A DNA stretch of 60,827 nucleotides from Flavobacteriales bacterium UBA7690 (lineage in GTDB: Bacteria; Bacteroidota; Bacteroidia; Flavobacteriales_F; PHOS-HE28). The number at the start of each line of letters is the position of its first letter. Positions within the stretch are counted from its first letter, which is position 1. The stretch is from contig DLGQ01000034.1 in NCBI GenBank assembly GCA_002482775.1, positions 36,308 to 97,134 on the forward strand. The letters are read 5' to 3'. This document shows, piece by piece, positions 1 through 8,736 of this stretch. The notes below the pieces were generated by a model, which ran no database searches, was not told the DNA's origin, and saw only the letters and a list, made by a program, of their open reading frames with translations. The position numbers and the translations under genes were made by a program.

Positions 1-774
1 CGTACCGACCTGAGCCCCGCGGATTCGCACTACCTCAACCTCGGCATGGGCGAGGATGGCGTGTATTCCACCGTGGGCGATCTCTTGAAGTGGGACCGCA
101 TCCTCTACACCGACAAGCTCGTTGCCACGGCCATAAAGGAAGAAGCCTACAAGCCGGGTGTGCTCAACAACGGCGATACCACGGACTACGGTTTCGGCTG
201 GCACTTGGAACGGTCACCCACCGGTAAGCGGGTGGTCAGTCACTCGGGCGGCTGGCTCAGTTTCACCACCTTCATCTACCGCGCCATCGACGAGGACAAG
301 TGTTTCGTGGTGCTGATGAACAACTCCTCGAAGTACTTCTGGCCGATCGTGGAGGGCGTGAAGAGCATCCTCTATGACAGCACCTACGCGTTGCCCGCCC
401 TCTCCATCCGCGAGGTATTGGGAAAGGACATCGCCGAGAACGGTGTGGAGCACGCCATAGCGCTATACAGGTCCTTGAAAGCTGAACGCGCCTCGGAGTT
501 CCACATCACCGAGGGCGCACTGAACATCCTGGGGTATGAACTGCTCTGGGCCGACCGTGTGGATGACGCTGTGGCGATCCTGAAGCTCACGGTGGAGGAG
601 TATCCGAACTCGGCCAATGTGTACGATAGTTATGGCGATGCCTTGCTCGCGAAAGGCGATACGGTGAACGCGTTGGCGAACTTCAAGAAGGCGTTCGCGA
701 TGGATGCGACGCTGACGGCGACGAAGGAGAAGATCGATGCAATTGAGAAGTCCGACGTGCCGATTCGGAAGTGA
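1..774 (+). CDS. Serine hydrolase (beta-lactamase/DD-peptidase-like), C-terminal part
   Basis: The reading frame is open from the first base, so this is the 3' part of a gene that starts outside the window; 257 codons are visible. The first ~125 residues resemble the end of the class C beta-lactamase-related serine hydrolase fold, including a Y-G-F-G-W-H strand and an S-H-S-G-G motif that takes the place of the third active-site motif (KTG/HxG) of this family. The last ~110 residues are helical and contain TPR-like units (for example Y-P-N-S-A-N-V-Y-D-S-Y-G-D-A), a common tail on Bacteroidota members. The Ser-x-x-Lys nucleophile motif would lie upstream and cannot be checked. The substrate is unknown. 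Confidence 0.8.
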   Translation, partial: RTDLSPADSHYLNLGMGEDGVYSTVGDLLKWDRILYTDKLVATAIKEEAYKPGVLNNGDTTDYGFGWHLERSPTGKRVVSHSGGWLSFTTFIYRAIDEDKCFVVLMNNSSKYFWPIVEGVKSILYDSTYALPALSIREVLGKDIAENGVEHAIALYRSLKAERASEFHITEGALNILGYELLWADRVDDAVAILKLTVEEYPNSANVYDSYGDALLAKGDTVNALANFKKAFAMDATLTATKEKIDAIEKSDVPIRK

Positions 775-829
775 TGGCTCCCGTTGTGCAGGGACCACTG
801 CTTGAGACCCCGGTGCATAGGTCTAAGGT

Positions 830-1243
830 TCATCGTGATGACCCCGAAAAGAAACGCGGCTTGCACGATTCTGCCCAGAAAGTCGGCAGCTTCAAATCTT
901 GATATGCATTGTGGTTCGACCAACCAAAACCTGTATCCGGTGCAGTATCAATGAGTTCAACTTCATACTGACGTCCCCATTGGAAGAAGTCAGGACCGTA
1001 ACCTTCAGGACACCGGAAGACAATCACCAGACTGTCACCATCGGACCTGAGCATTTCGCTTTGTGTCACTTTGAAGAGCATTGCGGATTCGAATGCCACG
1101 AGGCCGCAAAAGGGCGTCAATCGTGGTGGTCCGATCAGCTCAACAGTGCAAGACTTTGCAATTATGGCCTCCGGAGGGTTGGTCCAAGTGACCCTGGAGG
1201 TCCATGCCAAGCATAGAATTGCAGGAAGAGCAGAATACATCAT
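830..1243 (-). CDS. Hypothetical secreted protein
   Basis: This 137-residue product was not assigned to a family. Two adjacent Met codons (1243 and 1240) precede a short hydrophobic stretch (M-M-Y-S-A-L-P-A-I-L-C-L-A-W), which is a plausible signal sequence, so I start here rather than at the ATG nine codons upstream. The mature part has four to five Cys residues and an aromatic, acidic C-terminal half (F-F-Q-W-G-R-Q-Y-E-V-E-L). It begins 7 nt after the stop of the half-length aldehyde dehydrogenase on the same strand, so the two are probably co-transcribed. Coding potential is supported by the composition and tight spacing only. Confidence 0.55.
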   Translation of the reverse strand: MMYSALPAILCLAWTSRVTWTNPPEAIIAKSCTVELIGPPRLTPFCGLVAFESAMLFKVTQSEMLRSDGDSLVIVFRCPEGYGPDFFQWGRQYEVELIDTAPDTGFGWSNHNAYQDLKLPTFWAESCKPRFFSGSSR

Positions 1244-1250
1244 AGTCCGC

Positions 1251-2210
1251 TCAATACCCCCCGCCCCCACCCTGCCCCTTCTCGATCGGGTGCCAAGTGG
1301 TCTTCACCTCTTGTGTGTCGAGGATCATGTAGGGTGATTGCACTTCTTCACTGTTCCAATCAGAAACCTTCGGATACACCACACGCTTCAGGTTGCAGGT
1401 GGCTTCGGTCTCCAGCATCACGCGCTCTTCTTTCGTGGCGGCATCCACCACCACGGCATTGATGTCCATGTGCGTTACCATCGGCTTCAGTAATTCGCTG
1501 CGGTAGCCGGTCATCAGGTTCACCACACCGCCGGGCAGGTCGCTGGTGGCGAGCACTTCGGCAAAGGTGACAGCGGGCAACGGTTTGCTTTCACTGGCAA
1601 TGACCACGCAGGTGTTGCCGCCGGTGATCACCGGTGCGATCATGCTCACGAGACCGAGCAGACCTGATGTGTTCGGTGACATCACCCCAACCACACCCGT
1701 GGGCTCTTGGATGCTGAAGTTGAAGTGGCTGCTGTTCGTGGGGTTCACGCTGCTGTAGACGGCCTGGTACTTGTCGCACCAACCGGCGTAGTATACCCAG
1801 CGGTCTATCGCAGCGGCCACTTCCCGTTCGGCTTGCTTCTGCGTTGACCCGTGTAGCATCAACTCATGCACGAACTGTGCACTGCGGCCTTCCAGCATTT
1901 CGCCGATGCGGTAGAGGATCTGCCCGCGGTTGAAGGCGCTGCGACCAGCCCATCCGCTAACTGCTCCGCGCGCGGCGATCACCGCATCGCGCACATCCTT
2001 GCGACTGCTGCGGCAGATGTTGGCCAGCACTTCACCGCTCGCGCCTTGGGGTTGGTAATAGCGGCCACTCTCGGTGCGCGGGAACTTGCCGCCGATGAAG
2101 ATCTTGTAGGTCTTCATCACGGGAATGCGCTCCGCCTTTGCGGCTGATCCGTTCGCACTGTGGCCGTTCAACGATGCCTTCGCGGCGGGCTTGGTGATGG
2201 TCTTGCTCAT
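1251..2210 (-). CDS. Aldehyde dehydrogenase family protein, half-length, without catalytic cysteine domain
   Basis: The 319-residue product matches the N-terminal and coenzyme-binding parts of an aldehyde dehydrogenase (I-F-I-G-G-K-F-P-R-T-E-S-G-R, Y-Y-A-G-W, G-V-V-G-V-M-S-P-N, L-P-G-G-V-V-N) but stops before any catalytic Cys motif and ends with K-T-T-W-H-P-I-E-K and a Gly-rich tail. The ending does not look like a frameshift. It resembles the short, catalytically incomplete second domain of ALDH16-type proteins, which in many bacteria is encoded beside a full-length ALDH and deoC. A full ALDH (14318-15775) and deoC (37107-38033) are both in this window but not adjacent. The first 31 residues are an Ala/Lys-rich extension, and Met32 is an alternative start. 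Confidence 0.75.
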   Translation of the reverse strand: MSKTITKPAAKASLNGHSANGSAAKAERIPVMKTYKIFIGGKFPRTESGRYYQPQGASGEVLANICRSSRKDVRDAVIAARGAVSGWAGRSAFNRGQILYRIGEMLEGRSAQFVHELMLHGSTQKQAEREVAAAIDRWVYYAGWCDKYQAVYSSVNPTNSSHFNFSIQEPTGVVGVMSPNTSGLLGLVSMIAPVITGGNTCVVIASESKPLPAVTFAEVLATSDLPGGVVNLMTGYRSELLKPMVTHMDINAVVVDAATKEERVMLETEATCNLKRVVYPKVSDWNSEEVQSPYMILDTQEVKTTWHPIEKGQGGGGGY

Positions 2211-2276
2211 AGGTCCCGGACCCTACCGGTCCGTGGTAGCCAAAGCTACGTTAGCGGCGTCTACGTTGGTCGCGTT

Positions 2277-3449
2277 TCAGCGCGCGATGATGAACCGGCC
2301 GGTCTGTCGGGCTGTGCCGTCATCCAACACGAGCGCGTAGAGGCCCGTGGGAAGTGCGCTCACATCGATCGTTCCGAACGCACGCCCTGTATCCACCGTT
2401 GCACCTCGGCCGTCGAGGATCGTGTAGCGGATCTGCGCTGGCACATCGATCCAAAGCACATCGTTCGCCGGGTTCGGATGCATGAAGTTGCTCTCGGTCT
2501 TGCGCTCCGTGATCGCGGTGTTGATGTCCAAACCGAAACGCCAAACCTCATCGATGATCGGCAACTGCCCGTTGCCACCGACCAGGTATGCACTATCCGC
2601 AACGCTGAAACTTGCACCGTTCCTCCGCACGCTCAGTGGGAACGGTGTAACAGGCACCCACGTGTCGCTGCCCACATCGTACCGGTTGAAGTCGTTCCAA
2701 TTCTCCACGAAGTCCACACCGCCACCGACATAGCCTTGGTCGTTGATGGTGAAAGCGAACGCTTGGCGACGGTTGTTGGTGCCGAGGCTGGCACGTTGCT
2801 CCCACGTGTTGCTCTCCGGATCGTACGCGTAGAAGTCGCGGTAGCGGATGCCGCTGCTTTCGCCGGTGCCGATGTAGCCCTTGCCTTCGCTGGCGAAACC
2901 GACGGCCCAGCGACGTGGGTTGCCGGGGAAGTCCGCTTTCTCCGTCCACGTATCGGTCGTGGGGTCATAGGCATAGAAGTCGTTGTGCCATGTCGCATTC
3001 GCAGCGCCCGTGCCGAAATAACCGATGCCCCCGATGCTGAAGGCCACACCCGCATAGCGCGGCACACCGGGGAGCGAGGCTTTCTGTTCCCACGTGTTGG
3101 TTCCGGGGTGATAGGCCCAGAGGTCGTTGTAGTCGATCTCGTTCACGTTGTCCCACCCGCACAGCACGTAACCCGTGTCGCCGATGCTGAAGGCACTGGC
3201 GTACTGGCGCGCACCGCCGGGCAGCGGGGCTTTCTCGGTCCACGTGGATGTGGTGGCATCGTACTCCCACAAAGCCGCCGTGTTCTGGCTTCCATTGAAT
3301 CCCGTACACACATACCCCTTGTCGCCGATGCTGAACGCCGCTTGAGCGTAACGCTGTCCGCCCGGGTAGTCCGGGAACTGGGTCCATGTGCCTTGGGTGA
3401 AGGCGGTGCTGTAGAAAAGGAACGCGAGGGCAAGGGTCGTGTGGCGCAT
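2277..3449 (-). CDS. Kelch-repeat secreted protein with type A T9SS sorting domain
   Basis: This 390-residue secreted protein starts at the Met (3449) that directly opens a signal peptide (M-R-H-T-T-L-A-L-A-F-L-F-Y-S-T-A-F). The body has about six units of roughly 48 residues with the pattern G-Y-x-G-T-G ... Y-D-P-x-T-x-T-W-x-x-K-A-x-L-P-G, typical of Kelch motifs forming a beta-propeller. The last ~75 residues follow the type A C-terminal sorting pattern (M-H-P-N-P-A, then D-V-S-A-L-P-T-G-L-Y-A-L), so it should cross the outer membrane through the type IX system. It stands alone, divergent from the next cargo gene at 3618. The ligand is unknown. Confidence 0.88.
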   Translation of the reverse strand: MRHTTLALAFLFYSTAFTQGTWTQFPDYPGGQRYAQAAFSIGDKGYVCTGFNGSQNTAALWEYDATTSTWTEKAPLPGGARQYASAFSIGDTGYVLCGWDNVNEIDYNDLWAYHPGTNTWEQKASLPGVPRYAGVAFSIGGIGYFGTGAANATWHNDFYAYDPTTDTWTEKADFPGNPRRWAVGFASEGKGYIGTGESSGIRYRDFYAYDPESNTWEQRASLGTNNRRQAFAFTINDQGYVGGGVDFVENWNDFNRYDVGSDTWVPVTPFPLSVRRNGASFSVADSAYLVGGNGQLPIIDEVWRFGLDINTAITERKTESNFMHPNPANDVLWIDVPAQIRYTILDGRGATVDTGRAFGTIDVSALPTGLYALVLDDGTARQTGRFIIAR

Positions 3450-3617
3450 GGGATGGGTTCGGAGATGCGGTAAACGCGGGGACGAAGAACGTTCGATCAG
3501 GGCGAACGAGGGCCGCTTAGGCACGCTTCAACCTTCGGCTTTGTTCGACGAAGTGTAGAACTTATTCGACAAGCGTTCGTATTACGGCCACTTGGCAATA
3601 GCCATCTAATTCCGGAC

Positions 3618-6600
3618 ATGGGCAGAACTCTCCCTCTGACCTTGGCACTGGTGCTCGCTTCCAACGTGATCGCACAGTCGCCGGGTGGCATCAATACCAA
3701 CTTGCAACTTTGGCTGCGCGCCGAGGGCTATACCGGTGGTGCGACCTGGACGGACAACAGTGGCAATGCCCGCAACGCTACGAAGAGCGGCACGGTGACC
3801 ACCACCACGCTGTACAATTTCCAGAACGTTCCCACGGGACTGAACGCTTCGAACTACTTCTCCGTTGCGCACCACAACAACCTGAACACGAACAACGGCG
3901 CCATCTCGGTGATCGCCGTGGGCCTTCCGGGAGGAGGCACGTACTCACCCTTCGTTTCGAAAACCGCTGATGAGACCTGGCCGAACGGATGGGTCCTCGC
4001 AACGTCCGATCCGATGTCGCACTTGGGATTCACCACAGGCAACTGGGACGGTGTGGGCACAACGAACGTGGCCAAGCAGACCGGTGTATCCACCACCATC
4101 CCGTACATCGCCAGTGGCTTCGGTAACGGCGCTGGCACCAACCAGGTCTCCGTATGCAACAACGGGACAACGGTAGCGACCAATACCAGCACCAAGACCA
4201 GCAGCAATGTCCCGCTTCGCGTGGGGCATGATGGTGACGTGTACCATTTCGGCGGCGGCAACATCGCGGAGGTGATCATGTACAATGCTGATCAATCCGC
4301 TGGGAACCGGCAACGCATCTGGTCCTACCTCGCTGTGAAGTATGGTATCACCTTGAACAACGGCGGCACGAACTATTTGAACAGTGCTGGCACTGCCGTG
4401 TGGAACACAGCCACGAACACGGGTTACAACAACAACATCTTCGGTATCGGACGTGACAATACCAGCGGCTTGCACCAACGGCAAAGCACCTCCATCAATG
4501 GTGGCTTACAACCGGTGATCGCGAACGGGACCTCACTGTTCAGCTTGCATACATCGGCCACGGCCATCGGCACCGATCAATCGTTCCTGATCGCCGGTTC
4601 GGACAACGGTGCCTTAGCGTTCGACACGTTCCTGCCCGGTCTCGCCGGTGTGAATGCGCGTTTGGACCGCATCTGGCGCGTGCAAGAGACAGGAACCGTT
4701 GGAACGGTCACCGTTGCATGGCCTTCCACCGATGCGGCGCTTCGGCTGATCGTGAGCAACGATGCAACCTTCAACGGATCGGACAATGCCTACGCGACCA
4801 CAGCGACCACCATCAACGGCACGGCATATCGCCAAGCCTCCGTGGATCTGACCACCGGCCAATACTTCACATTCGCGAACATGTCGGCAGCACCTGGTGG
4901 ATACTGGAACAGCCTCGCGCTCTGGCTCAGCTCCGACCGTGCAGGGGTGGCCCCCGGAAGCAATGCACCGGATTGGGACGACATTTCGCGCACCAACAAC
5001 CCGGTCGAGACCGTGGGCACACGCACGCTACAAGTTCCAGACGCGGCGCACAACTTCCAGCCGTACTTCTCGAGCTTCAGTTCTACGAACCACTTCAAGG
5101 ACAGCAACAGCTCCCTTGCACCACAGAACACCTTACAGGCTACTGAACTCACCATGTTCGCCGTGGCGCGTATCAACAGCTCAACCAACGATGGCCGCAT
5201 CATGGGCATTGATGACAACGACCTGAACGGTAACGATCCGGGGTTGAGCGTTCTGGACGCTAGCGCACGGTTCCACCGCGTTTCCACGAGTACGGTGAAC
5301 CTATCGAGCACGACCGTTGCACAAGTGGGTCGCTCCGGGGTCTTCTCCGCGTACACGTCGGGGACCACAGCCGGCGTAGGCGTGGATGGCATCTACAACA
5401 CGGCCGCGATCACCGCAGGTGGTGGAATGCGCGGTGATATCCTCATGATCGGCTATGGCAACGCCACGGTGGTGGGTGCACTGCCCGGCGACCTGCAAGA
5501 AGTGATCTGGTATAAACGCACACTAAGCAGCACGGAGATCAAACAAGTGGAGAGCTACCTCGCGCTGAAACACGGGATCACCCTTGGCGGTAATGCCGGA
5601 ACAAGCGCCACGTACAACTACTTGGGTTCGGACGGCACCACCATCTGGAACAAGACCACCAACAGCGGGTACAACAACGATATCACAGGCATCGCGCGTG
5701 ATGATGTGTCCGGGCTTTCGCAGAAACAAGCGAACAGCGTGAACACATCCGGAAGTGTTACCATGGCACTTGGCAGTATCGCGGCGAGCAACGCGGCTAA
5801 CGCCAACACCTTCACCAACGATCGCTCCTACCTGATCTGGGGGCACGATGGTGCAGCACACAATTCCGTCTTCAACGACGCGAACTGCTTCACCCAACTT
5901 CCTACCGGTGTGCAAGCGCGGATCCAGCGGAAATGGAAAGTGCAACGCACCAACTTCTCGCAAACAGTGACCGTGGCCTTCGATATCGCCGACCTTGTCG
6001 CCTACCTCCCTGTTTCCAACCTGCGCCTGATGGTGGATAACGACGGCACGAACTGGACCAACGCGAGTGTGGTCTCCGGGGCGACAGCTTCTGGCGGTCG
6101 CGTGATCTTCACGGGGGTGGACTTCAGCGGTGGTTCGTTCTTCACCCTCGCAACCGCCAACTACGACCTCACACCACTGCCAGTGGAATTGCTCACGTTC
6201 GATGGCGAGACGATCGACGAAAAGAACCACTTGACGTGGAGCACTGCCACGGAACACAACAACGATCGGTTCGAGGTGGAACATAGTGTTGATGGGGTGG
6301 ACTTCACTTTCATCGGCCAAGTGGATGGAGCGGGAAACAGCCAACAGACCACGCACTACGCTTTCACACATTCCTTTCCAGCGAACGGGTTGAACTATTA
6401 CCGCTTGAACCAAGTGGACATGGATGGCACAGCCACGTATTCGCCGTTGATCGTGCTGCAGAACGAACTACCAACGGTAACGGAATGCAACATCAGCACG
6501 CTGGATACCGAAGGCCTCTTCGCGTTCACGTGCAACGTGCCGGAAGGTGCCACGCTGGAACTGTTCAGCCCCGCAGGACAGCCCTTGAAGCAGCTGCGCT

Positions 6601-6713
6601 TCGGCGAACATGGCACACACGAAGTGGACCTGCGCACCTTCGCGGCAGGCCTATACTTCGCACGCATCACGGATGGCGGACAGGTAAGAAGCTACAAACT
6701 GCTACGGCCCTAA
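3618..6713 (+). CDS. Large secreted protein with repeated LamG/DUF8202-like modules and type A T9SS sorting domain
   Basis: The 1031-residue product has a signal peptide (cleavage probably after V-I-A-Q). Two similar modules follow, each with a concanavalin/LamG-like start (L-Q-L-W-L-R-A-E-G; N-S-L-A-L-W-L-S-S-D-R) and a signature Y-L-A-x-K-x-G-I-T-L ... W-N-x-x-T-N-x-G-Y-N-N-x-I-x-G-I-x-R-D, which I associate with DUF8202-type domains of Bacteroidota surface proteins. After P-L-P-V-E-L-L-T-F there is a short Ig-like unit and a type A sorting tail. It is probably a cell-surface or released protein that binds polymers. No catalytic residues are evident. Confidence 0.88.
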   Translation: MGRTLPLTLALVLASNVIAQSPGGINTNLQLWLRAEGYTGGATWTDNSGNARNATKSGTVTTTTLYNFQNVPTGLNASNYFSVAHHNNLNTNNGAISVIAVGLPGGGTYSPFVSKTADETWPNGWVLATSDPMSHLGFTTGNWDGVGTTNVAKQTGVSTTIPYIASGFGNGAGTNQVSVCNNGTTVATNTSTKTSSNVPLRVGHDGDVYHFGGGNIAEVIMYNADQSAGNRQRIWSYLAVKYGITLNNGGTNYLNSAGTAVWNTATNTGYNNNIFGIGRDNTSGLHQRQSTSINGGLQPVIANGTSLFSLHTSATAIGTDQSFLIAGSDNGALAFDTFLPGLAGVNARLDRIWRVQETGTVGTVTVAWPSTDAALRLIVSNDATFNGSDNAYATTATTINGTAYRQASVDLTTGQYFTFANMSAAPGGYWNSLALWLSSDRAGVAPGSNAPDWDDISRTNNPVETVGTRTLQVPDAAHNFQPYFSSFSSTNHFKDSNSSLAPQNTLQATELTMFAVARINSSTNDGRIMGIDDNDLNGNDPGLSVLDASARFHRVSTSTVNLSSTTVAQVGRSGVFSAYTSGTTAGVGVDGIYNTAAITAGGGMRGDILMIGYGNATVVGALPGDLQEVIWYKRTLSSTEIKQVESYLALKHGITLGGNAGTSATYNYLGSDGTTIWNKTTNSGYNNDITGIARDDVSGLSQKQANSVNTSGSVTMALGSIAASNAANANTFTNDRSYLIWGHDGAAHNSVFNDANCFTQLPTGVQARIQRKWKVQRTNFSQTVTVAFDIADLVAYLPVSNLRLMVDNDGTNWTNASVVSGATASGGRVIFTGVDFSGGSFFTLATANYDLTPLPVELLTFDGETIDEKNHLTWSTATEHNNDRFEVEHSVDGVDFTFIGQVDGAGNSQQTTHYAFTHSFPANGLNYYRLNQVDMDGTATYSPLIVLQNELPTVTECNISTLDTEGLFAFTCNVPEGATLELFSPAGQPLKQLRFGEHGTHEVDLRTFAAGLYFARITDGGQVRSYKLLRP

Positions 6714-6724
6714 CAGCCGCGTCA

Positions 6725-7165
6725 TCAGCCTTGCTTCATACCGATGACATTGCCATCGGCATCCATCTCCAGGAACGGGTTGTGCGCGATCTCCCACAAG
6801 TGCCCGTCTGGGTCTGCGAAGTAGCCACTGTAGCCGCCCCAGAAGACCTTCTCGGGCATCTTGGTGATGGTGACACCGTGCTTCTTCAGGTGCGCGAAGA
6901 AGGAATCCACCTCTTCCGTTGAACGCAGGCATTGCGCCAGTGTGAAGCGCGGCGCGGAGGGCAGGGAGGCCTCATTTGCCACCTGCGCATCGTCCGCCAA
7001 TTCGTGTTGCGGGAAGAGCGAGAGCACCATGCCGTTCAGCTTGTACATGACGATGCCTCCGTTGTCCTGGAACGGTTTCCAGCCGAGTACATCGTTGTAG
7101 AAGGCTTTGGACTTCTCGAGGTCCGAAACGCCGAGGGTGATGAAGGTGAGGCGAGGTTGCATCAT
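6725..7165 (-). CDS. VOC (glyoxalase/bleomycin-resistance fold) family protein
   Basis: This 146-residue protein belongs to the vicinal oxygen chelate superfamily: it begins F-I-T-L-G-V-S-D-L-E-K-S-K-A-F-Y and ends with the G-Y-F-A-D-P-D-G-H-L-W-E-I-A-H-N strand. The start is one of two adjacent Met codons (7165 or 7162). It lies 8 nt downstream of the lipoprotein gene on the same strand, so the two are likely co-transcribed. Members of this fold act as isomerases, dioxygenases or binding proteins, and the substrate cannot be told from sequence. A second, different VOC gene lies at 7665. Confidence 0.85.
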   Translation of the reverse strand: MMQPRLTFITLGVSDLEKSKAFYNDVLGWKPFQDNGGIVMYKLNGMVLSLFPQHELADDAQVANEASLPSAPRFTLAQCLRSTEEVDSFFAHLKKHGVTITKMPEKVFWGGYSGYFADPDGHLWEIAHNPFLEMDADGNVIGMKQG

Positions 7166-7173
7166 GGTATCCG

Positions 7174-7578
7174 CTAAGGTTGCGCCTCTCGCGTCATCGT
7201 ATAGAAATGAACACAACCGCTCTCATACGGGGCACGCCGAAGGAGCAATTCTGTTTCCGTGAGGCGGGCTAGTTGTAGCGTGTCCGTCCCCCAGAAACCA
7301 GTGATGAGCATGAGGCTGTCTTGCAGCTGATAGGTGTCGTGCGAGGTGATATCCGCTCCGATACCGGAACCGTGCACATTGGTGCATTGTCCATCGGCGG
7401 TGAGGTCAAGGGAGATCGTCAGCGGCCTGTAGTTCGGTGCCGGCAACTGTCCGTTCGGACATTCCACGGTCATCCAGCCGGACCATTTACCCACGATACT
7501 GGGCTTCGACGTGTCGCAGCCGATGAAAGCCAGCAGTGCGATACCAACTTGAACCGAGAACGAACGTGGGTAGAACAT
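7174..7578 (-). CDS. Small lipoprotein, lipocalin-like
   Basis: The chosen start (7578) gives a 134-residue protein with a lipoprotein signal (L-L-A-F-I-G-C, lipidated Cys at residue 21). The mature part opens with I-V-G-K-W-S-G-W, the typical first strand of small lipocalin-like or META-like barrels, and then has alternating beta-type segments and two further Cys residues. It should sit in the cell envelope. The upstream in-frame ATG at 7671 would put the signal in the middle of the protein and would overlap the divergent VOC gene. Its function is unknown. Confidence 0.7.
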   Translation of the reverse strand: MFYPRSFSVQVGIALLAFIGCDTSKPSIVGKWSGWMTVECPNGQLPAPNYRPLTISLDLTADGQCTNVHGSGIGADITSHDTYQLQDSLMLITGFWGTDTLQLARLTETELLLRRAPYESGCVHFYTMTREAQP

Positions 7579-7638
7579 CGCGGGCGAAGCTAATCGTGCT
7601 GCAATGACGATCGCACATGTTTGATGTCTTCTTCCATC

Positions 7639-7646
7639 TACCTTGG
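7639..7646 (+). promoter_or_regulatory. Putative -7 box of the VOC gene at 7665
   Basis: The sequence TACCTTGG lies 18 nt upstream of the ATG. It fits the TAnnTTTG-type -7 element known for Bacteroidota and recurs upstream of several genes here. No clear -33 TTG was scored. Confidence 0.35.
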
Positions 7647-7664
7647 CACGAACGTTCACCCCCC

Positions 7665-8018
7665 ATGTCACGACACGTCACCGGCATCGGCGGATTCTTC
7701 TTCCGCTCGGACGACCACACCGCACTCGCCAGCTGGTACAACAAACACTTCGGCATCAACGACCAGGAGAACGGCTGGATCTGGCAACAGGATGCCGGCC
7801 CCACCGTGTTCTCGCCGTTCAAGCGCGACAGCGACTACTTCGATGCTAAGCAACAGTTCATGCTGAACCTGCGCGTGCAGGACATGGATGGTCTGTTGAA
7901 GAAGCTCGAGGCCGACGGTGTGCGCATCGACCCCAAGCGCATGGATGAGGACTACGGGAAGTTCGCGTGGGTGTATGATCCGGAGGGGAACAAGATCGAA
8001 CTGTGGGAGCCGAAGTAG
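7665..8018 (+). CDS. VOC family protein
   Basis: The 117-residue product is a second vicinal oxygen chelate protein: I-G-G-F-F-F-R-S-D-D opens the first beta-alpha-beta unit and F-A-W-V-Y-D-P-E-G-N-K-I-E-L-W-E closes the last, with the usual metal-site glutamate position present in the last strand. The Met at 7665 is chosen because it begins the conserved fold and follows a -7-like box, whereas the ATG at 7617 would add a non-conserved leader. It begins a plus-strand run of closely spaced genes that continues through the DUF6547, HicBA and reductase genes. Confidence 0.87.
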   Translation: MSRHVTGIGGFFFRSDDHTALASWYNKHFGINDQENGWIWQQDAGPTVFSPFKRDSDYFDAKQQFMLNLRVQDMDGLLKKLEADGVRIDPKRMDEDYGKFAWVYDPEGNKIELWEPK

Positions 8019-8027
8019 TGTATCACA

Positions 8028-8393
8028 ATGAGCAATCCTCAAAAGCCGCGGAACTACCGAGACGTTATCGACGAGTTGGTTCGCATGTGCTATAACGGTC
8101 AAGGACAAATAGGATCCCGCCGTGTCCGTGAAGGTGTATGGACCAAGAACGCAGGTGAGGCCGAAACTCCCGACCAGCATCAGATCAATCTCCTACTGGA
8201 ACGGCTGTCACCGTCAGATCGCGACATCATAGCAAGCTTGCTGGCACAGGAAGTCGTGACTGGAGTATTTGAGACGCTCAAAGTCCTGGAGGAATTCCGG
8301 ATTGAACCTTTCACCGATGGCTATGAAGGAAGCCCATATCATGACTTCATTGGACGGCTGGATGGTTGGAACTGGCCCGAGAGATCCGAATGA
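8028..8393 (+). CDS. DUF6547-like protein
   Basis: This 121-residue soluble protein has a pattern that I associate with DUF6547: R-R-V-R-E-G-V-W-T-K, then I-N-L-L-L-E-R-L-S, G-V-F-E-T-L-K-V-L-E-E, and a C-terminal G-Y-E-G-S-P-Y-H-D-F-I-G-R-L. No enzymatic function is known to me. It starts 9 nt after the VOC gene. Its TGA overlaps the ATG of a truncated reductase leader ORF as TGATG, which makes it part of a translationally linked chain ending in hicBA. Confidence 0.7.
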   Translation: MSNPQKPRNYRDVIDELVRMCYNGQGQIGSRRVREGVWTKNAGEAETPDQHQINLLLERLSPSDRDIIASLLAQEVVTGVFETLKVLEEFRIEPFTDGYEGSPYHDFIGRLDGWNWPERSE

Positions 8394-8533
8394 TGGAACA
8401 CATCTCGCTGGACGGCCTGATAGCGCCACCCGGTGATGACGACTACGCGAACGGCGATTGGACGGCGGCGTATCGAAGTCCGGTTTGGGCGGCTTGGAGA
8501 AGCCGCAGGCAACAACGTAATTTCGGTGCATGA
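8393..8533 (+). pseudogene. Truncated 5' end of a RibD_C (dihydrofolate reductase-like) gene acting as leader ORF to hicB
   Basis: A 46-codon ORF begins M-E-H-I-S-L-D-G-L-I-A-P-P-G and continues to Y-A-N-G-D-W-T-A-A-Y-R-S-P, which is the characteristic start of one subfamily of RibD C-terminal-domain reductases. After about 30 residues the homology ends and 16 unrelated codons follow. The start overlaps the stop of the DUF6547 gene (TGATG), and its own stop overlaps the hicB start (ATGA, 8530-8533). It is too short to fold as the enzyme. The arrangement fits a translated leader that couples ribosomes into hicB. Confidence 0.6.
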
Positions 8534-8736
8534 AGGAGATCATCTTCGTCGTTGACGAATCGCCTGAGGGTGGTTATGAGGCCCGCGCATTGGATCACTC
8601 CATTTTCACGGATGGGGATGACATCGAACAACTGAAGGCGAACGTGAAGGATGCGGTCGCCACACATTTCGAGGCCGATCAGATGCCCAAGGTGATCCGC
8701 CTGCACATGGTGAAGGAGATCGTGATCGCGGCATGA
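8530..8736 (+). CDS. hicB: HicB-family antitoxin
   Basis: The 68-residue product begins I-I-F-V-V-D-E-S-P-E-G-G-Y-E-A-R-A and has the short HicB-type degenerate RNase H-like fold without a separate DNA-binding domain. It would neutralise the neighbouring HicA. Its ATG overlaps the stop of the truncated reductase leader by four bases, and its own stop overlaps the hicA start by four bases (8733-8736), so antitoxin and toxin are translated in a coupled order with antitoxin first. A separate repressor domain is not visible, so autoregulation is uncertain. Confidence 0.8.
   Translation: MKEIIFVVDESPEGGYEARALDHSIFTDGDDIEQLKANVKDAVATHFEADQMPKVIRLHMVKEIVIAA

Noticed and set aside
1251..2210. The short aldehyde dehydrogenase as a frameshifted pseudogene
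   Set aside because: The downstream DNA holds no ALDH catalytic domain in any frame and the C-terminus resembles natural short partners.
2160..3473. A 437-codon plus-strand open frame opposite the Kelch-repeat gene
   Set aside because: The minus-strand gene has a signal peptide, repeats and a sorting domain; the opposite frame is a shadow.
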